A stretch of DNA of 64,000 nt from Strongylocentrotus droebachiensis (lineage: Eukaryota > Echinodermata > Echinoidea > Camarodonta > Strongylocentrotidae). The stretch's first letter is position 1. Every line of letters begins with the position of its first letter. Below are positions 24,303-35,761 of this stretch, in pieces. The DNA lies in contig JAVYIG010000409.1 of NCBI GenBank assembly GCA_035222895.1, positions 496,001 to 560,000 of the forward strand, read 5' to 3'. Below the pieces are notes generated by a model. It saw only the letters and a program-made list of their open reading frames with translations. It did no database searches and was not told the origin of the DNA. The position numbers and the translations under genes were made by a program.

Positions 24303-25148
24303 CACTGTTAGAACGGTGTTTAAAATATCACTGTTTAAAAGAATGTTGTTTAAAAAAGTAAACAACGTTGTTAAAAATCGAAAAATCAGTGCTCGATTGG
24401 CTTAAACAACTATGTATTAAAAAAAAAAGAAGATTTAATTAAACAGAGTTGTTTAAAAAGTCCCGGGGGCGTCGTTGATATTTTCTCGATACGCGATTGC
24501 AATTTGCGCACACACATGCGATACGCGATATGCACAAAGTACGTACATAATACATGCATGCAAGCATGCAGTGCTAGTGTGCAGTGCAGACGAAAATGGC
24601 GGAACACGGGGCAAGGCGACGACTTGGTTCTTCTCGGCTTCGCCGATGGGGTTTAGGTGAAGTTATAGAGACAAATAATAATGTTGTCTGTCACTGCCAT
24701 GAATATGATGAACAAATGTTGAAGTCAATTGGCAACAAGCTCTGCATGTTACAGTGTATAAATCGTTGTGATTATTGCAGGAGTGGTTCCAGTAGGTCAT
24801 TTCACAAATTCAAACAACCAGATAATAACCATTAAACAGTTCTGTTTAAAATTTAAGCAACTCCTTTTAAACAACCCAGTTGTGCAGTAATACTGAATAA
24901 ACAACAATTGCTTAGTAATTTAAACATTATTGTTTAAAATTTAAACAACTTGCTTTAAACAACCGAGTTGTGCAATTTTATTACTAAACAACTGTTGTTT
25001 AAAAGGTTTCCTAATTTTTAAACAACTAAGTGTTCAAAATGTAAACAACCTTAATTTGTTAAATTTTTAAACAACGTTGAGCGATTCACCGGTTAACTCG
25101 GGGTTGTTTAAAATTGTAAACAACTTGTTTAATTTTTTTCTAACAGTG
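24303..25148 (+). mobile_element. EnSpm/CACTA-like element, complete, copy 2
   Basis: The ends are CACTGTTAGAA and its reverse complement, TTCTAACAGTG (the right end has a T run just inside). A TG dinucleotide flanks both sides and could be a 2-bp target duplication. Dense TTGTTTAAA/TTTAAACAA motifs crowd about 170 bp at the left and 310 bp at the right, as in En/Spm-type elements where subterminal repeats bind transposase (family knowledge). The 846 bp lack a transposase. The middle (24,595-24,790) is a gene-like stretch shared with the copy at 20,973. Confidence 0.7.
24595..24786 (+). pseudogene. Gene-like segment carried by the EnSpm-like element
   Basis: An ATG at 24,595 opens a short frame. 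A neighbouring frame reads GDDLVLLGFADGV in both element copies, and it ends at TTTAG followed by GTGAAG, which resembles a splice donor. About 115 bp further on, ATTATTGCAG resembles an acceptor. Between the two copies one difference in this frame is synonymous (TTT/TTC). It could be a relic of the first transposase exon or a captured host exon; I do not recognise the protein. Confidence 0.3.
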
Positions 25149-25189
25149 TGGAATAATAGTACAGCCCTTAGAAATAATAGTATTTAGCG

Positions 25190-25345
25190 CTATATAAAAT
25201 AATGTAATTGTAATTATTATTATCATCATTTTTATGATATTATTATTATCATTATTATTAAATATTCATAATTATTATCTTCATGATTATCATTTCAATT
25301 TTATTATTATCATTATTTCAATCATCATTATTATGATAATAATGA
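25190..25345. repeat. (ATT)/(ATC)-rich microsatellite
   Basis: An impure ATT/ATC repeat in both orientations follows the SINE tail and probably grew from it. Confidence 0.7.
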
Positions 25346-27477
25346 AGCTGTAAAGATACAGGGTAATGTGAACAAGATATTGATAAAGAAAAGATAAAGT
25401 CGGTCAAGGGAGAGAAAGGGGAAATACTGATATAGATGTTTCTAGAAAGACGAGGAAAGAGAGACAGAGAGGTGAAAAGGGCTTTATAATTTCTGAGAGA
25501 AAGATATACAACACCAAATTTGAACGATCAAGCCAGAAATTATGGATCCAGCGCCAGCGAAATGGCCGCCATGGCTATCGCTCTCGCTCGTGAAACAGTA
25601 ATGGTGGATTCCTGTGACCTGAATATAAAGTCATCATTTACGTGATTCACGCGACATTCGACACTCAATCGCGAGACTAAACTCATCCCTATTTTACCTG
25701 AATTAAGAGATTATTTTCATAGGAAAAAGAGTCACTTTTCGAACGTGACTGGACTCGAATTTACACGTAATTGACAAAGAAGTCCCAGTCTTAAGTGATT
25801 TGTCAAAGATAAGATTTCTCACGACAATGTGAAATGCAAAAGATTTAATGACCACACGACGATCAATCAGATATGAATTGAATAAAATGTCAAAGTGGTC
25901 TATTTGTCGTACGGGATTTTATGCCAATTTTCGAAGAACATGCGCATAGTATAACCTAAAATTGGGTCATATTAAGAGGTTTTGATGCTTTAGATTTCCC
26001 GGTTCTATTGTGGTAACCATAAATGTTTTACGTCTATATCACCAGTGTTTGAATTGAGATTTCTAAAATATGTAACACCGGATATTGGATATAATTCCTT
26101 ATTACACGTAACGTTAATGAAAACTCCAGATAACGTTTTTGTTTGAGTTTGAAAAAAGAATCAATAAGGAACTAATAGGCCGGCATGCAGATAATAGACA
26201 GAGAGAGAGAAGGAGGGAGGGAGAGAGAGAGATAGAGAGATAGATGAGAGGGAATGGAGAAAGAATAGAGAGGGAGGGAACATGGTAAACGGGGGAAGGA
26301 GTTGAGGATAAAGGGAGGCAAAGGGAGAAGGAGGGAGGGGGGAGTAGGGAAGAGAGATAGAGAGGTGTAGCAAGGGGATGGGCGAGCGTTAATGGGGGGG
26401 GGGGGGGGGGGGGGGGGGCTGGAGGAAAGAAAGTGCGAAATAGGTGGAGCCGTAAGAGGAAATAAGAGAACAAGTTTAGATTTACACAAATCATGAGCAA
26501 TATTTCAGAACCTTCTCATGTATCGTTTATTTTCCCGTCCACCTTCCCTTATCATGCATATTTTCATTTAAAAAGTGTAACAGAGAATGAGATCTGGGTC
26601 AAGAATTTCCCGCATGAAACCAGAAAGTCCAAAATCCCTTTCCACGGTTGTCATTCTCATTCTCCAGAGTTGTCCCAGCTCACCTGGCATTCCTTATAGT
26701 ACTTCGCCAGGAGCTTCACATTCCTCGGGGATACAGCAATTAAAGTGACAAAATGACGCGGCCTTATAAATAGATATCATGCATCAAGTGCTAGGGTCCC
26801 TAGAGACGGATAGTATGTAACTGTAGAGCATAATAAACATCATTAGTGTAGCTAGTTTGACAGTCAAGGGGTGTCTTGTATCACGATCTGATATCATCAT
26901 CCTGCGCGATGTCAGAAGAAAAAATACAATTAGTCTCGTGTCATAGCAATAGCAGATTTGTCATGTGATACGAATCTTTCATTACCTTACTGCGTATAGA
27001 TCATGTCTTACCTGAACGCCCGACTCTACAAGGGGCTCCGTCGGAGGGTAGCGGCCAGCAGGTCCGGGGACGAATGAAGGCATTAGACGCTCAAGGCATG
27101 CTTCAATGTTTGACGTATGCGCATTAGGCGGTCTTTAGCGCGGTGTGTTATCAGGTAACCCCATTTAGGAGGCCAATGTTTCATCAATGGCTAGCATACT
27201 TCATCCCATAAATCCTACCTTTCTGGAGGTTCTATCCCTCTCATCATTACTACGTCCAAGGTGATGGTGAACAAACAAGAGGGAATTGGCCTTGTCAGGT
27301 ATTCCTTCATTCCAAGATCAAATTCTTCAAAAGTCTTTAACATTTTTCAACGCCGTCCAATTTGCGCGCGCGTGTCCGTTCGTAGTGACCGACGCGAGGC
27401 GTAGAGTGTGGGCTTCAACATTTACACATCTAACGAAGATATAACTATTGCCCATTAAATTCGAATATTTGTTTCTT
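25346..27477. other. Intergenic DNA with GA-rich and G-run tracts
   Basis: GA-rich sequence fills 26,195-26,370, followed by a G24 run at about 26,395-26,418. Proline/serine/leucine-rich minus-strand open frames here are shadows of the GA repeat. I see no gene. Confidence 0.6.
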
Positions 27478-27710
27478 ACCTCTTTTCATGAAGTGAGAGT
27501 GAAAATATGGTTTAGTCTTGATAGATAAAGTTGATATGATTCCAGAACTTTATTGTTCAATCTCCATCACTCTTTATAAAATTGATCAACACATTTTGAG
27601 AAGATATAAGTGCTTTTTATCAAGAATAAATCATATGCTCACGATCATTTTATAAAATGAGGTAATTCCAACTTTGTGGGCAACGGTGTACATTTTTTTT
27701 AAATCTGTTT
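27478..27710. repeat. Dispersed repeat, copy 1
   Basis: This segment resembles 46,719-46,950. Shared anchors in order are CTTTTCATGA, CAGAACTTTATTG, TCAATCTC, ATATAAGT, TCACGATCA.TT (TCACAATCACTT in the other) and TTTATGGAC-like sequence. The copies are heavily diverged. The family is unknown to me. Confidence 0.4.
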
Positions 27711-28489
27711 GCGCATTTTTGGGTGGGTGTTGTTGTCTGACAATTATGAAATCCCTTAGTTGTTCATTCTACATGTTTTAAACGATCACAAGTACATCGG
27801 TAATATAATTATTGGGGACTGATTGTGGAAAATTAACGTAGGCTTTATTCCCTACAATGTCGAAATATTTACTATCCGTTACCAAAAGTTCTTTATTGCT
27901 TTATAGACATTCATGAAAGGAGTATTATTAAGATATAAAGCGAAACTGGAACGTCATCCCTACTGCTGCAAAAATTATATATTTGCCTCTCTCTTTAATA
28001 GTTGCCTGACCACGAATGCTCTATACAGTCAGTGATTTTGCGCCCGTTTGTGCCAATTTTCATGGCTTCTCAATATTAAACATTGAATGAACAGGTAAAC
28101 AAGAAATTAAACAAAGTTTTCCTCAACGCATCAAGACAGTAAAGAGGAACACGACAGGAAAATAGTCTTCGACTAACAATGAACCTGTAATCCTGTGGAG
28201 AAGATTGCTATGTTGCCATAGAAACCCATAGTCCATCTTTTAAGTCGCACACCTGCTAGTATTGAAAAGTTGTTTTTCTTCCGGAGGCTGTTCTCCTCTA
28301 TCGGTTGTTCCTCTTGTTGTTATATTAGTATTTAGGATGATACTATTTTGGAATCAACCACGCTCGTAATGACAGCTGCATTTCCAAACTATTGAGGGTC
28401 ACTTTGAAAGTTCTCCTTTCCTAAATATCATCGTACGAGCTGTCATTCACCTTCATTTTCCCCGCCCGTTTCCTGCAATATTAATTTAA

Positions 28490-28867
28490 AGGGATAGTTT
28501 AACAATGTTAAAGATAGGATGCACGGCCCTACGTGCTACCAGTGTCTGTGATATGGAGTAATATTGAAGCCCTAAACAAAATCGCGCTTCAAAAAAATCA
28601 AGAAGTGTATCAAAAAAGTACAAATCTTTGAGTGACCGGTTTTACCATACTCGTTCTCCCCATTTGACTGTGGTGTTATGAAAACCGTTTGGCAAACGCA
28701 AAATTCGGTTTCGATTTCCAATCATAAATATCTTGATAATCAGACAGGCGATCGGCTCTTAAAAGTCATGGAGTTCCTGACTGACCTAAAGGTTTATTAT
28801 TATAATTGCAGCATGAGCTAAATCCAGAATTTTGTTTCAGAATCTGAAACAAAGTTACCGGATCCCT
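28490..28867. mobile_element. TTAA-flanked MITE 2
   Basis: TTAA at 28,486-28,489 and 28,868-28,871 flanks short inverted repeats, AGGGATAG and AGGGATCC. The 378-bp interior is non-coding. The TTAA duplication points to a piggyBac- or Kolobok-type transposase acting in trans. Confidence 0.65.
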
Positions 28868-28871
28868 TTAA

Positions 28872-31454
28872 AGAGAAGATTACTTCGGGTAAAGTTTAAA
28901 GTAATCTGTGAGTGTTTTCACTACTTTTATTACCAAAAGTATTACATTCGAAATTCTTCCATATATTATTACTGGACTATTTAACGACTTAGGACCAAAT
29001 TTTGATACCACATATAGGTTAAATTCCATTAACCTACATTATGTTAAGTGCTTGTCGTTTTAGTAAGATATAACCTGCATCAACCGGTAATTCGGATTTG
29101 TCATGAGCTATATAAATGCCTCTTTTGTTGTGAAAGGTATGAGGAATTAATTCATGTTTTAAACTTCGTTTTGGCTTTGATAATCAGCAAACCTGATTTT
29201 ACGACAAAATCAACCATTCAAAATGACTCCGAGACAGCTTCCTTAAAAAAGCAATAGCATTATCAGTACTTGAGATCATCTTTAAAACGCACATACACCC
29301 ACATGGCTGCACGGCCGAAAATCAGTTTTCTGTATATTTTGAACACACAATTGAAGTGATCGCTACAGGCGAATCCACGCAACATCATCCTTTATGGGTT
29401 ATTAATCGTTGCGTGGGTTCGGGATGTGCATAAGTTTATTAATTTGTCATCAGTCATCACCATGTTGGAGCAATGGTTTACATACGTGCTTCCCTTGAGA
29501 ATATCTACCCAAGTCAATTTATGTGTAAACTTGACAAGGATGCCCTGTAAACGCGATATGTCAAAGAAAATTGTCTTTTATCGAAACGGGAATGTGTGAA
29601 TTGAATCTTTTGCGTTTACTTCGTGTAGTAAATGATTGTATTACGTAATATTCTTGTCAGTAAAATACATTATTTTCTCTCCTTTCTTTTTTTGGCCCGC
29701 TATGAATAGCGTCTGAACTCCTGGGTTCGCTCAGGTGCCCCAATGAATATATACTATTGGTTGAATTAACAAGTATTTTAAGTACGACACATTATACAAA
29801 ATAATGTATGTAGACAGAAATTAAATAATCTAACTATATATAGTTTTATGTTCTCGAATTACTTATGTTACGTTTGGCCCCTTAAAATCCGAATTTGGGC
29901 ACCTGGAATATATTTGGTTATCAAGACTCATACCCACAATATATCATTGTATTTTGATACCGAAATAGGGATTTCCTATCATCATAATTATTTGCCTAGA
30001 AATAATTGAAAGTAGTCCTCTGCACTGTCTATAGTTGATAGTCGGGTGGGCCTTTTTGGAGCAACTTTCAGGCCCCTGTATTTTTCTATACTTCTTAACC
30101 TATAACATACTTCACTGCATTGTTAAAATGGGTTTTCTACACCGAGCGAACATTTTCAGGCAAAACAATTGTTCTGAAATACCTTAAATCGCTGATGGGC
30201 CCCTAAAGCTTTGAATTTTGGCACTTTGGGCACGATTTCGGATATCAGTCGATGGCATCTTTTTTTCGCATTAATTTTTAATAATTTGGAATCCACAAAA
30301 AAGTGGAACACCATTAGTCTGTTGGAGCCGTCTATGTACCTAACTAATATGGTTATTTTTAGTAAGGTTTACAGCCCTGTATTTGGATACATTTTTAAAA
30401 ATAGCTATACCTAGGCACTAATTTTGTTTTCATTGTCTATTCTTTCAGATTATCTATGTCTTGGACTTTGGGTCGATTTAATCTCAGTGGTATAGCTGCG
30501 AATTTAATCTGATGTTATTAGGTAAGAAACTTTTCAATTTCCTTTTCCTGAAAGTGTGTTTTTTTTTTTTGCTGACCTTCGATGTTTTAGTTAGTAATCG
30601 ATATGAGTAAATATGATACATTTCTTGTTTACTTCCACAAAGGTATACAAAGTTGGATGCATGACTTGTCATCATAACCATTTCATAAACGTATTAAAGT
30701 AGAAAGGAATTTCTTACAGTTAAGCTGTGGTGGTATAAACTGTATCATCCTAATTTATGTTCGTGAAGAAATAGTTAATTTAACATTTAAGTCACTGGAG
30801 ATCATTTTTATTATTTTGTATCGGGAGTTGCATTGTAATCCCTTGGTAAAATGTCCTGAACACGAATGCACACATGGGAATTTTGTATAATTCTGGAAAA
30901 TAATTATTAAGATACAAATACATTCATCGCTTTATAGTCAAATCTGTTTCATTTTGAACTTCATCAAAAAACACCCGGTATATCATATAGATTTATTAGC
31001 AAGTTCCGTTTTGTCAGTACTTTGCTATTTCCATATAAAATTCTTGTTCACAACGAAGCTTATTTATTGTATCAGTATTTAGTTGAGTGCTATCAAAATG
31101 AACTTAATTTCAAAGGTTTAATGGTAGTACCTTGTGTCAATTGTGTGGGTTTGTAACGGGCTTTCGGCATCGCTCAACTGGAGCTTAGAGTACACTAAGC
31201 ATCGGAATCCACTTGCCGGGTTGCGGCAGAGGAAGCGGTATAAGAGATAATTATTTTCTTTGTACTTCCAGTGATGCGAATCTGGGTCTAACGAAGTCTA
31301 GTTATCATCACCTGGATGTTGTTCTAGCAGTTAACTCGGAGTAGTCTGAGTGAGTGAGATTGCAGATTGTGGGGTCTCTTCTTTTTTTTATCCACCAAAG
31401 TAGTTCCCTAATGACCGTCTGTCAATTCTCTCTTCGAGTAACTGGTAGTGAACG
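28872..31454. other. AT-rich intergenic DNA
   Basis: No supported gene. A 14-bp stem with one G:T-type mismatch (CGAATCCACGCAAC at 29,370 and GTTGCGTGGGTTCG at 29,408) with a 24-nt loop could fold, but I have no function for it. Confidence 0.5.
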
Positions 31455-31910
31455 ATGTTAAAGAGAGACATAGAGAGAGAGAGAGAGAGAGAGAGAATGA
31501 AGGAAAAAGGGATGGGAAAAGGGATGGGAAAAGAGGTGGAAGAGGATGAACTAGAAGAGATGGATATAGAGAGATGCAGGATATGGGAAGGAGCAAAATA
31601 TAAATAAATTATTCAAAAGAAGGAAGGATAATAGTATATTTGTAAAGCGCTTAGAGACATTTGTATTAAGCGCTATATAAAAAATAAAAAAATAAAAAAA
31701 TAAATGGGAGATGAATGGTAACAAATAGAGATAGAGAGAGAGAGAGAAAGAGAAAGAGAGAGAAAGAGAGAGAAAGGGAAAGGGAGAGGAGTAGGAAGGA
31801 TAGTTTGAACAAAGAGAGGAAATAAATTACAAGTCGGATTGGATAAGAAAAATGAGAGAGAGAGAAAAAAAAAAACCGAATAGAGTCAAGGACGGGGGGG
31901 GGGGGGGGTG
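31455..31910. repeat. GA-rich tracts, SINE tail and G run
   Basis: (GA)n lies at about 31,470-31,496 and 31,722-31,790. A SINE tail piece (TGTAAAGCGCTTAGAGACAT ... AAGCGCTATATAAA plus an A-rich tail) lies at 31,640-31,705. A G16 run lies near 31,893-31,908. Confidence 0.6.
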
Positions 31911-32293
31911 ATGGATAAGATAAATAATAGGAAAGACGTCAAAAGAAGGAGAATAATGGAAATAGGGGTAGAGCAATATTTAAAGATCGAAAAAGACAGA
32001 TAGGGATAGGGATATAAGTTGTAGAAGAAGAGAGGGGATGTAATGAATGAATATTGGCAGGAAGGATTATCACGAGATACTCTTGTGATACGAGAGATGA
32101 TGACTAAGTGGCAATGGACGCAATTAAGACATCTATTACTTTAGATTAGATTGATGAAAAACTCTCAAGGAAATTCTTGGAGAATGATATTCATACTGAA
32201 CGGACGATGGAAAATATAATTGTATGTAAAAAAACGGTGGTTGATAATGAGAAAATGTCGATGTTTCTTTAGGAAACAAAACAATTTAACATG

Positions 32294-34058
32294 TGTAACC
32301 AGGTGACTGTTCTATAAAGACTAGTCACATACAAACATCCTGTTTCCACATAGAATGCTGGATTACATGACTCACTTTATGCAAATATCTTTTAACACGT
32401 GATCCCGCAACATTACTTTGTTCCTTTGTTTCTAAACACCTTGAACTCGTGAACCCGCTTGACTCCTCGCAGTCCGTGTCACGAGTTTCACCATCACACA
32501 TCTCTTCTTCGCCTCCTGTTTTACAGGTAATTTACCATATTTTGTATTATACTATATTTAAGTTAATCATTATTATCATGTTACATAACTTTGTGCGGTT
32601 GTACTGATGTATGATTGGATATGTTCTGATGTTCGCATTGGTAGATATCGTTGTTTTAAGGGAAGAATTAAGTTAAGAAAGTGTAGCTTTCTTACAACTA
32701 TTTGTGAAGCGTTATACTGTATGGGTGAATGGTACCGCGAATATATATATTTCACATTGTACATAACTATTTAGCTTTCTTACCTAAAGATATGAGCTAT
32801 TCAATATTGTGTCGTTTATGAACCACTATTGTGATTCTAGTTAGCATTTGACATATTCTAGTTGGGGAAATATTATTACGATTTTCCATATTCGATTTGA
32901 TAACGTTTTGAGAGATTTCTATCTCAGAAGGAGATAACCTTCGATTTGACAATGAACCGGCCAGATTTTGCTAGTCTATAAGTCCGTACTTTCTTATAAT
33001 ATGTATCGAGTTATTATGTCGTTTATTTTGTTCAGGATCTTACATTATCATGCCAAGATAATAATCATGTTAATATGTGTTCCGATATACCAGGGATTGG
33101 TGTGGAATTGGTGTACAACTTCATAATCATTTATCTATGATACATTGGTGTCTGCGTGATTAGACTATGTACGTTCACACTGTGTGTAGGGATTGAGCGC
33201 AGCTTTGAGAACAAAGAAAGGATTACAACTTTTAACTAATAGTACCAGAACAAGTATTACCTTGACAAAGAGGAACTTGGGCTTTTTAGGTTTATTTGTC
33301 TCAACTCTGTAATCTGTATAGAGCAGGTACTATAGCATTAGTAGCTGAAGTAAATATGCTTTAGCCGTCACTATTATATATGTATGAGTGGGTTTTATTA
33401 TGGTCCAAACGCTCATGTATCTTTACAGTATGAATTAAGTTAGAGAACAACAATTATTAATCATTTGCACGATATATGTCTAGTTTACGAAAGCACTATA
33501 TATTTATCACTCGGTAGTCTCCAGTTGTATATTATCAGTCAGACATGTATGAATCTATTTAGTCTATTCCTTTTATGTTAGTTATAGTTTCTTCGTTATA
33601 ATTAGTTAGTACATATTTGTTATCGTCTTGTTTACTTCATTTAGGTTCAGTCGAGTTAGATATTGGTTATCTTCGTAGTTCAGCAGTATACGTTTCGAGT
33701 ATTTGATATCAAGTTAATAGTACTATACATTATCCATTCTAGTGAATGATAAGTCTTTGTTTGGTTAAATATTGGAAAGGGACATGTTGTTGATATTTAC
33801 TTTGCCATTACATCTAATGGCTAAGTGTGGATGTAAACCTATATATTAGTAGGATAGGAACTATAGAAGTGTATATTTTGTGAGTTTGTTTGTTGAATAC
33901 GAATATTCAATTATGTTTATGTATATTATTACTTGTTATTAAAAGCGGTCCGTGTCACGAGTTTCACCATCACACATCTCTTCTTCGCCTCCTGTTTTAC
34001 AGACTCATCTCATCTCTATTTTTGGTACCCTATTCTTACAAACGTAACGAGGGCTACA
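32294..34058 (+). repeat. 5' LTR of the gypsy element
   Basis: The LTR starts TGTAACCAGGTGACTG and ends GAGGGCTACA. It is AT-rich and long for a gypsy element. It contains two copies of a 55-bp direct repeat (32,472-32,526 and 33,948-34,002). As the upstream LTR it should hold the promoter; I did not locate a convincing start site. Confidence 0.95.
32472..34002 (+). repeat. 55-bp direct repeat pair inside the LTR
   Basis: The same 55 bp, from GTCCGTGTCACGAG to CCTCCTGTTTTACAG, lies at 32,472-32,526 and 33,948-34,002, and again at the matching places in the 3' LTR. The first copy is followed directly by GTAATT. The second is pyrimidine-rich and ends in CAG. The edges therefore resemble a splice donor and acceptor 1,476 bp apart. 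Whether any transcript is processed there is unknown. Confidence 0.75.
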
Positions 34059-34060
34059 TT

Positions 34061-34076
34061 TGGCGTAGTCGGCAGG
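34061..34076 (+). other. Primer binding site, tRNA-Ser type
   Basis: TGGCGTAGTCGGCAGG starts two bases after the 5' LTR. It is complementary to CCTGCCGACTACG plus CCA, the 3' end of animal serine tRNAs of the AGA/TGA type as I remember them. This is where reverse transcription of the minus strand would be primed. Confidence 0.8.
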
Positions 34077-34634
34077 GTCGGACAGATTGTCAGTCTTTTA
34101 AAAACAGGACGGCACTATATTGCGGAGGAAGAAGGACACACGACCGTGTCCCAACATTGACAGGGAGGTATCAAAACGGACGCCGAACTTGAGCAGACGA
34201 GGATCTGAACTGACTGTGGGAAGGATCGGAACTGACAACGGTCTTGAGCAGACGAGGATCTGGACTGACTGTTGGATGGATCAGAACACACATCACTCAA
34301 AGAAATAATCTATAATTGTTTTAATTGATATAATTTATTTATATAATTTATTGTCGTTTCAAATTTATTCGAATGTAACCAATTTGTTTGAAGCCTGTTA
34401 ATCTGATGTTTTCTTTTCTTCCTCTTATTTACGGTTGGAGAGTGCCTTTTGTTTTACATATTCATCACAACAAATTATATCTTATCTGATGTAAATGTTT
34501 AAATCTAACCATTTATTTTATTTCATTAATCACGACCTGTCCACAGCTTCTCTATCCCCTGATATATCTCTGACATTATCATATTTTTATTTAAAGATTT
34601 TTTTCGTACAACTCTATAATACCCACAATTTATA
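34077..34634 (+). other. Leader between primer site and gag
   Basis: Untranslated leader of the gypsy element. It contains a local duplication in which GAGCAGACGAGGATCTG occurs at about 34,191 and 34,245. The latter half is AT-rich. Confidence 0.6.
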
Positions 34635-35636
34635 ATGGCCACTCGAGCAGAACCAGAACTCATGTTTGAATTCCCACTCAACCTGTCTGCACAACCGGAA
34701 GTGCCACCCACAGCCGGACCAGCATTCACCCAAGTGAGGGGGGTCCCTATCTTCAATGGGAGGGAATCGAAAATATCCGTTGAAGATTGGGTTAGAGACA
34801 TAGAATACTTTTTCGTGGCGAGCCGTACACCACCCTCTCTTCAATACTCCACCATCGTAAGGAACTTAGGAGGGGAAGCACGCCGCCTTATTCTAAATCT
34901 ACCTCTGGAAGAGCAGACGGCGGCCGATGCAGTGGAGGAGCTGAAGGCGGAGTATGGGGACGCTCCAACAGAGGACCCATTCGCCGCCTTCTACGAGAGG
35001 ATGCAGCGAAACGGCGAGACCGCTCAATCCTATGCCATCGCGCTGCAGTCGCTCTTCCAAGACATTCAGAGGGAATTTCCGACAGCCGTCACGGAAGCAC
35101 AAAGGGACTCGGTTATGTGCAACCAGTTCATGCGAGGTCTTAGGGAGGAGGATCTGCGGCTTCGTCTCGCACCAATGAGGCCTCGGGTGATGACTTTTAG
35201 GAACCTGCGGGAGGAGGTCCGACGGATTGCAAGGGAGCGCCATACCAAGGCAAGGAGGCCCGCGACTGTTTACGCACACCAGTCATCTAACAATCCGGAT
35301 GAGAGCCAGGGGAAGCTCGCTCAAATATCCAAGAACACGGAGGACGTGTTGAGATTGGTAGCGGATATCCGGGACCAGCAGGGAAGAACTGATGAGCGGG
35401 TAGCTTCCCTAGACAGAAGATTAAAGGCCTTGGAAGTGCAAGAGCCGGCTACATCTACGCGCCCTTCATCTACGCGCCCTTCATCGGACTGCTGGGAGTG
35501 TGGTCAGGATGGGCACTGGAGGAGGGATTGCCCAAATCGTAGGAGCACTCCCTCCAAGCGGAGGAGAGCCCCGATCAGTTCGGACATTACCGGGAGCCAA
35601 AATGACGCCCTAGACCAAGCGAGTCGTTTAAACTGA
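34635..35636 (+). CDS. gag: gag polyprotein of the gypsy element
   Basis: 333 residues from the ATG at 34,635. Residues about 40-220 look like a retrotransposon capsid domain (PIFNGRE, then VEDWVRDIEYFF, then ERMQRNGETAQSYAIALQSL). Residues about 228-272 have a heptad pattern suggesting a coiled coil (LAQISKNTEDVLRLVADI ... VASLDRRLKALE). A CCHC zinc knuckle follows (Cys286, Cys289, His294, Cys299; CWECGQDGHWRRDC), which binds RNA in this family. The tail is basic. The product would package element RNA in cytoplasmic particles. The frame ends at the slippery site at 35,627. Confidence 0.9.
   Translation: MATRAEPELMFEFPLNLSAQPEVPPTAGPAFTQVRGVPIFNGRESKISVEDWVRDIEYFFVASRTPPSLQYSTIVRNLGGEARRLILNLPLEEQTAADAVEELKAEYGDAPTEDPFAAFYERMQRNGETAQSYAIALQSLFQDIQREFPTAVTEAQRDSVMCNQFMRGLREEDLRLRLAPMRPRVMTFRNLREEVRRIARERHTKARRPATVYAHQSSNNPDESQGKLAQISKNTEDVLRLVADIRDQQGRTDERVASLDRRLKALEVQEPATSTRPSSTRPSSDCWECGQDGHWRRDCPNRRSTPSKRRRAPISSDITGSQNDALDQASRLN
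35627..35633 (+). promoter_or_regulatory. Likely -1 frameshift site at the gag end
   Basis: The heptamer TTTAAAC lies in the gag frame as T TTA AAC, directly before the gag stop codon. It is one of the best known -1 slippery sequences. The pol frame is the -1 frame and is open from 35,606, overlapping the end of gag. Programmed -1 frameshifting between gag and pol is used by many gypsy elements. I did not verify a stimulatory RNA structure downstream, although GC-rich sequence capable of pairing follows within 30 nt. Confidence 0.75.
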
Positions 35637-35761
35637 TTCGGCCCGCACCGAAGTTAAAGAAAGGGAGTGCGGGCAAAATTAATTTAGATAATAGTCTATC
35701 AAATAATAGTTTATCAAGTACTCGTATCCAACAGAATAGAATCGACCCAGAACTTATACCA

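Larger units (their letters stand above)
24205..25200 (+). mobile_element. SINE split by an EnSpm-like element
   Basis: The left part (24,205-24,302) has the SINE body phrase TTTGCCACTCTCCACCC and TAATGGGTACC. The right part (25,149-25,200) has the SINE tail TTAGCGCTATATAAAAT. Between them sits the element at 24,303-25,148. The tRNA head is not visible, so this copy is 5'-truncated. Confidence 0.6.

Noticed and set aside
26114-26500. Proline/leucine/serine-rich open frames on the minus strand
   Set aside because: Shadows of GA-rich and G-run low-complexity DNA; the same applies to the frames at 42,133-42,491 and 49,943-50,169.
33890-34192. 100-codon open frame across the end of the 5' LTR
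   Set aside because: It spans the LTR edge and primer site; the matching part in the 3' LTR ends differently, so it is not a conserved product.
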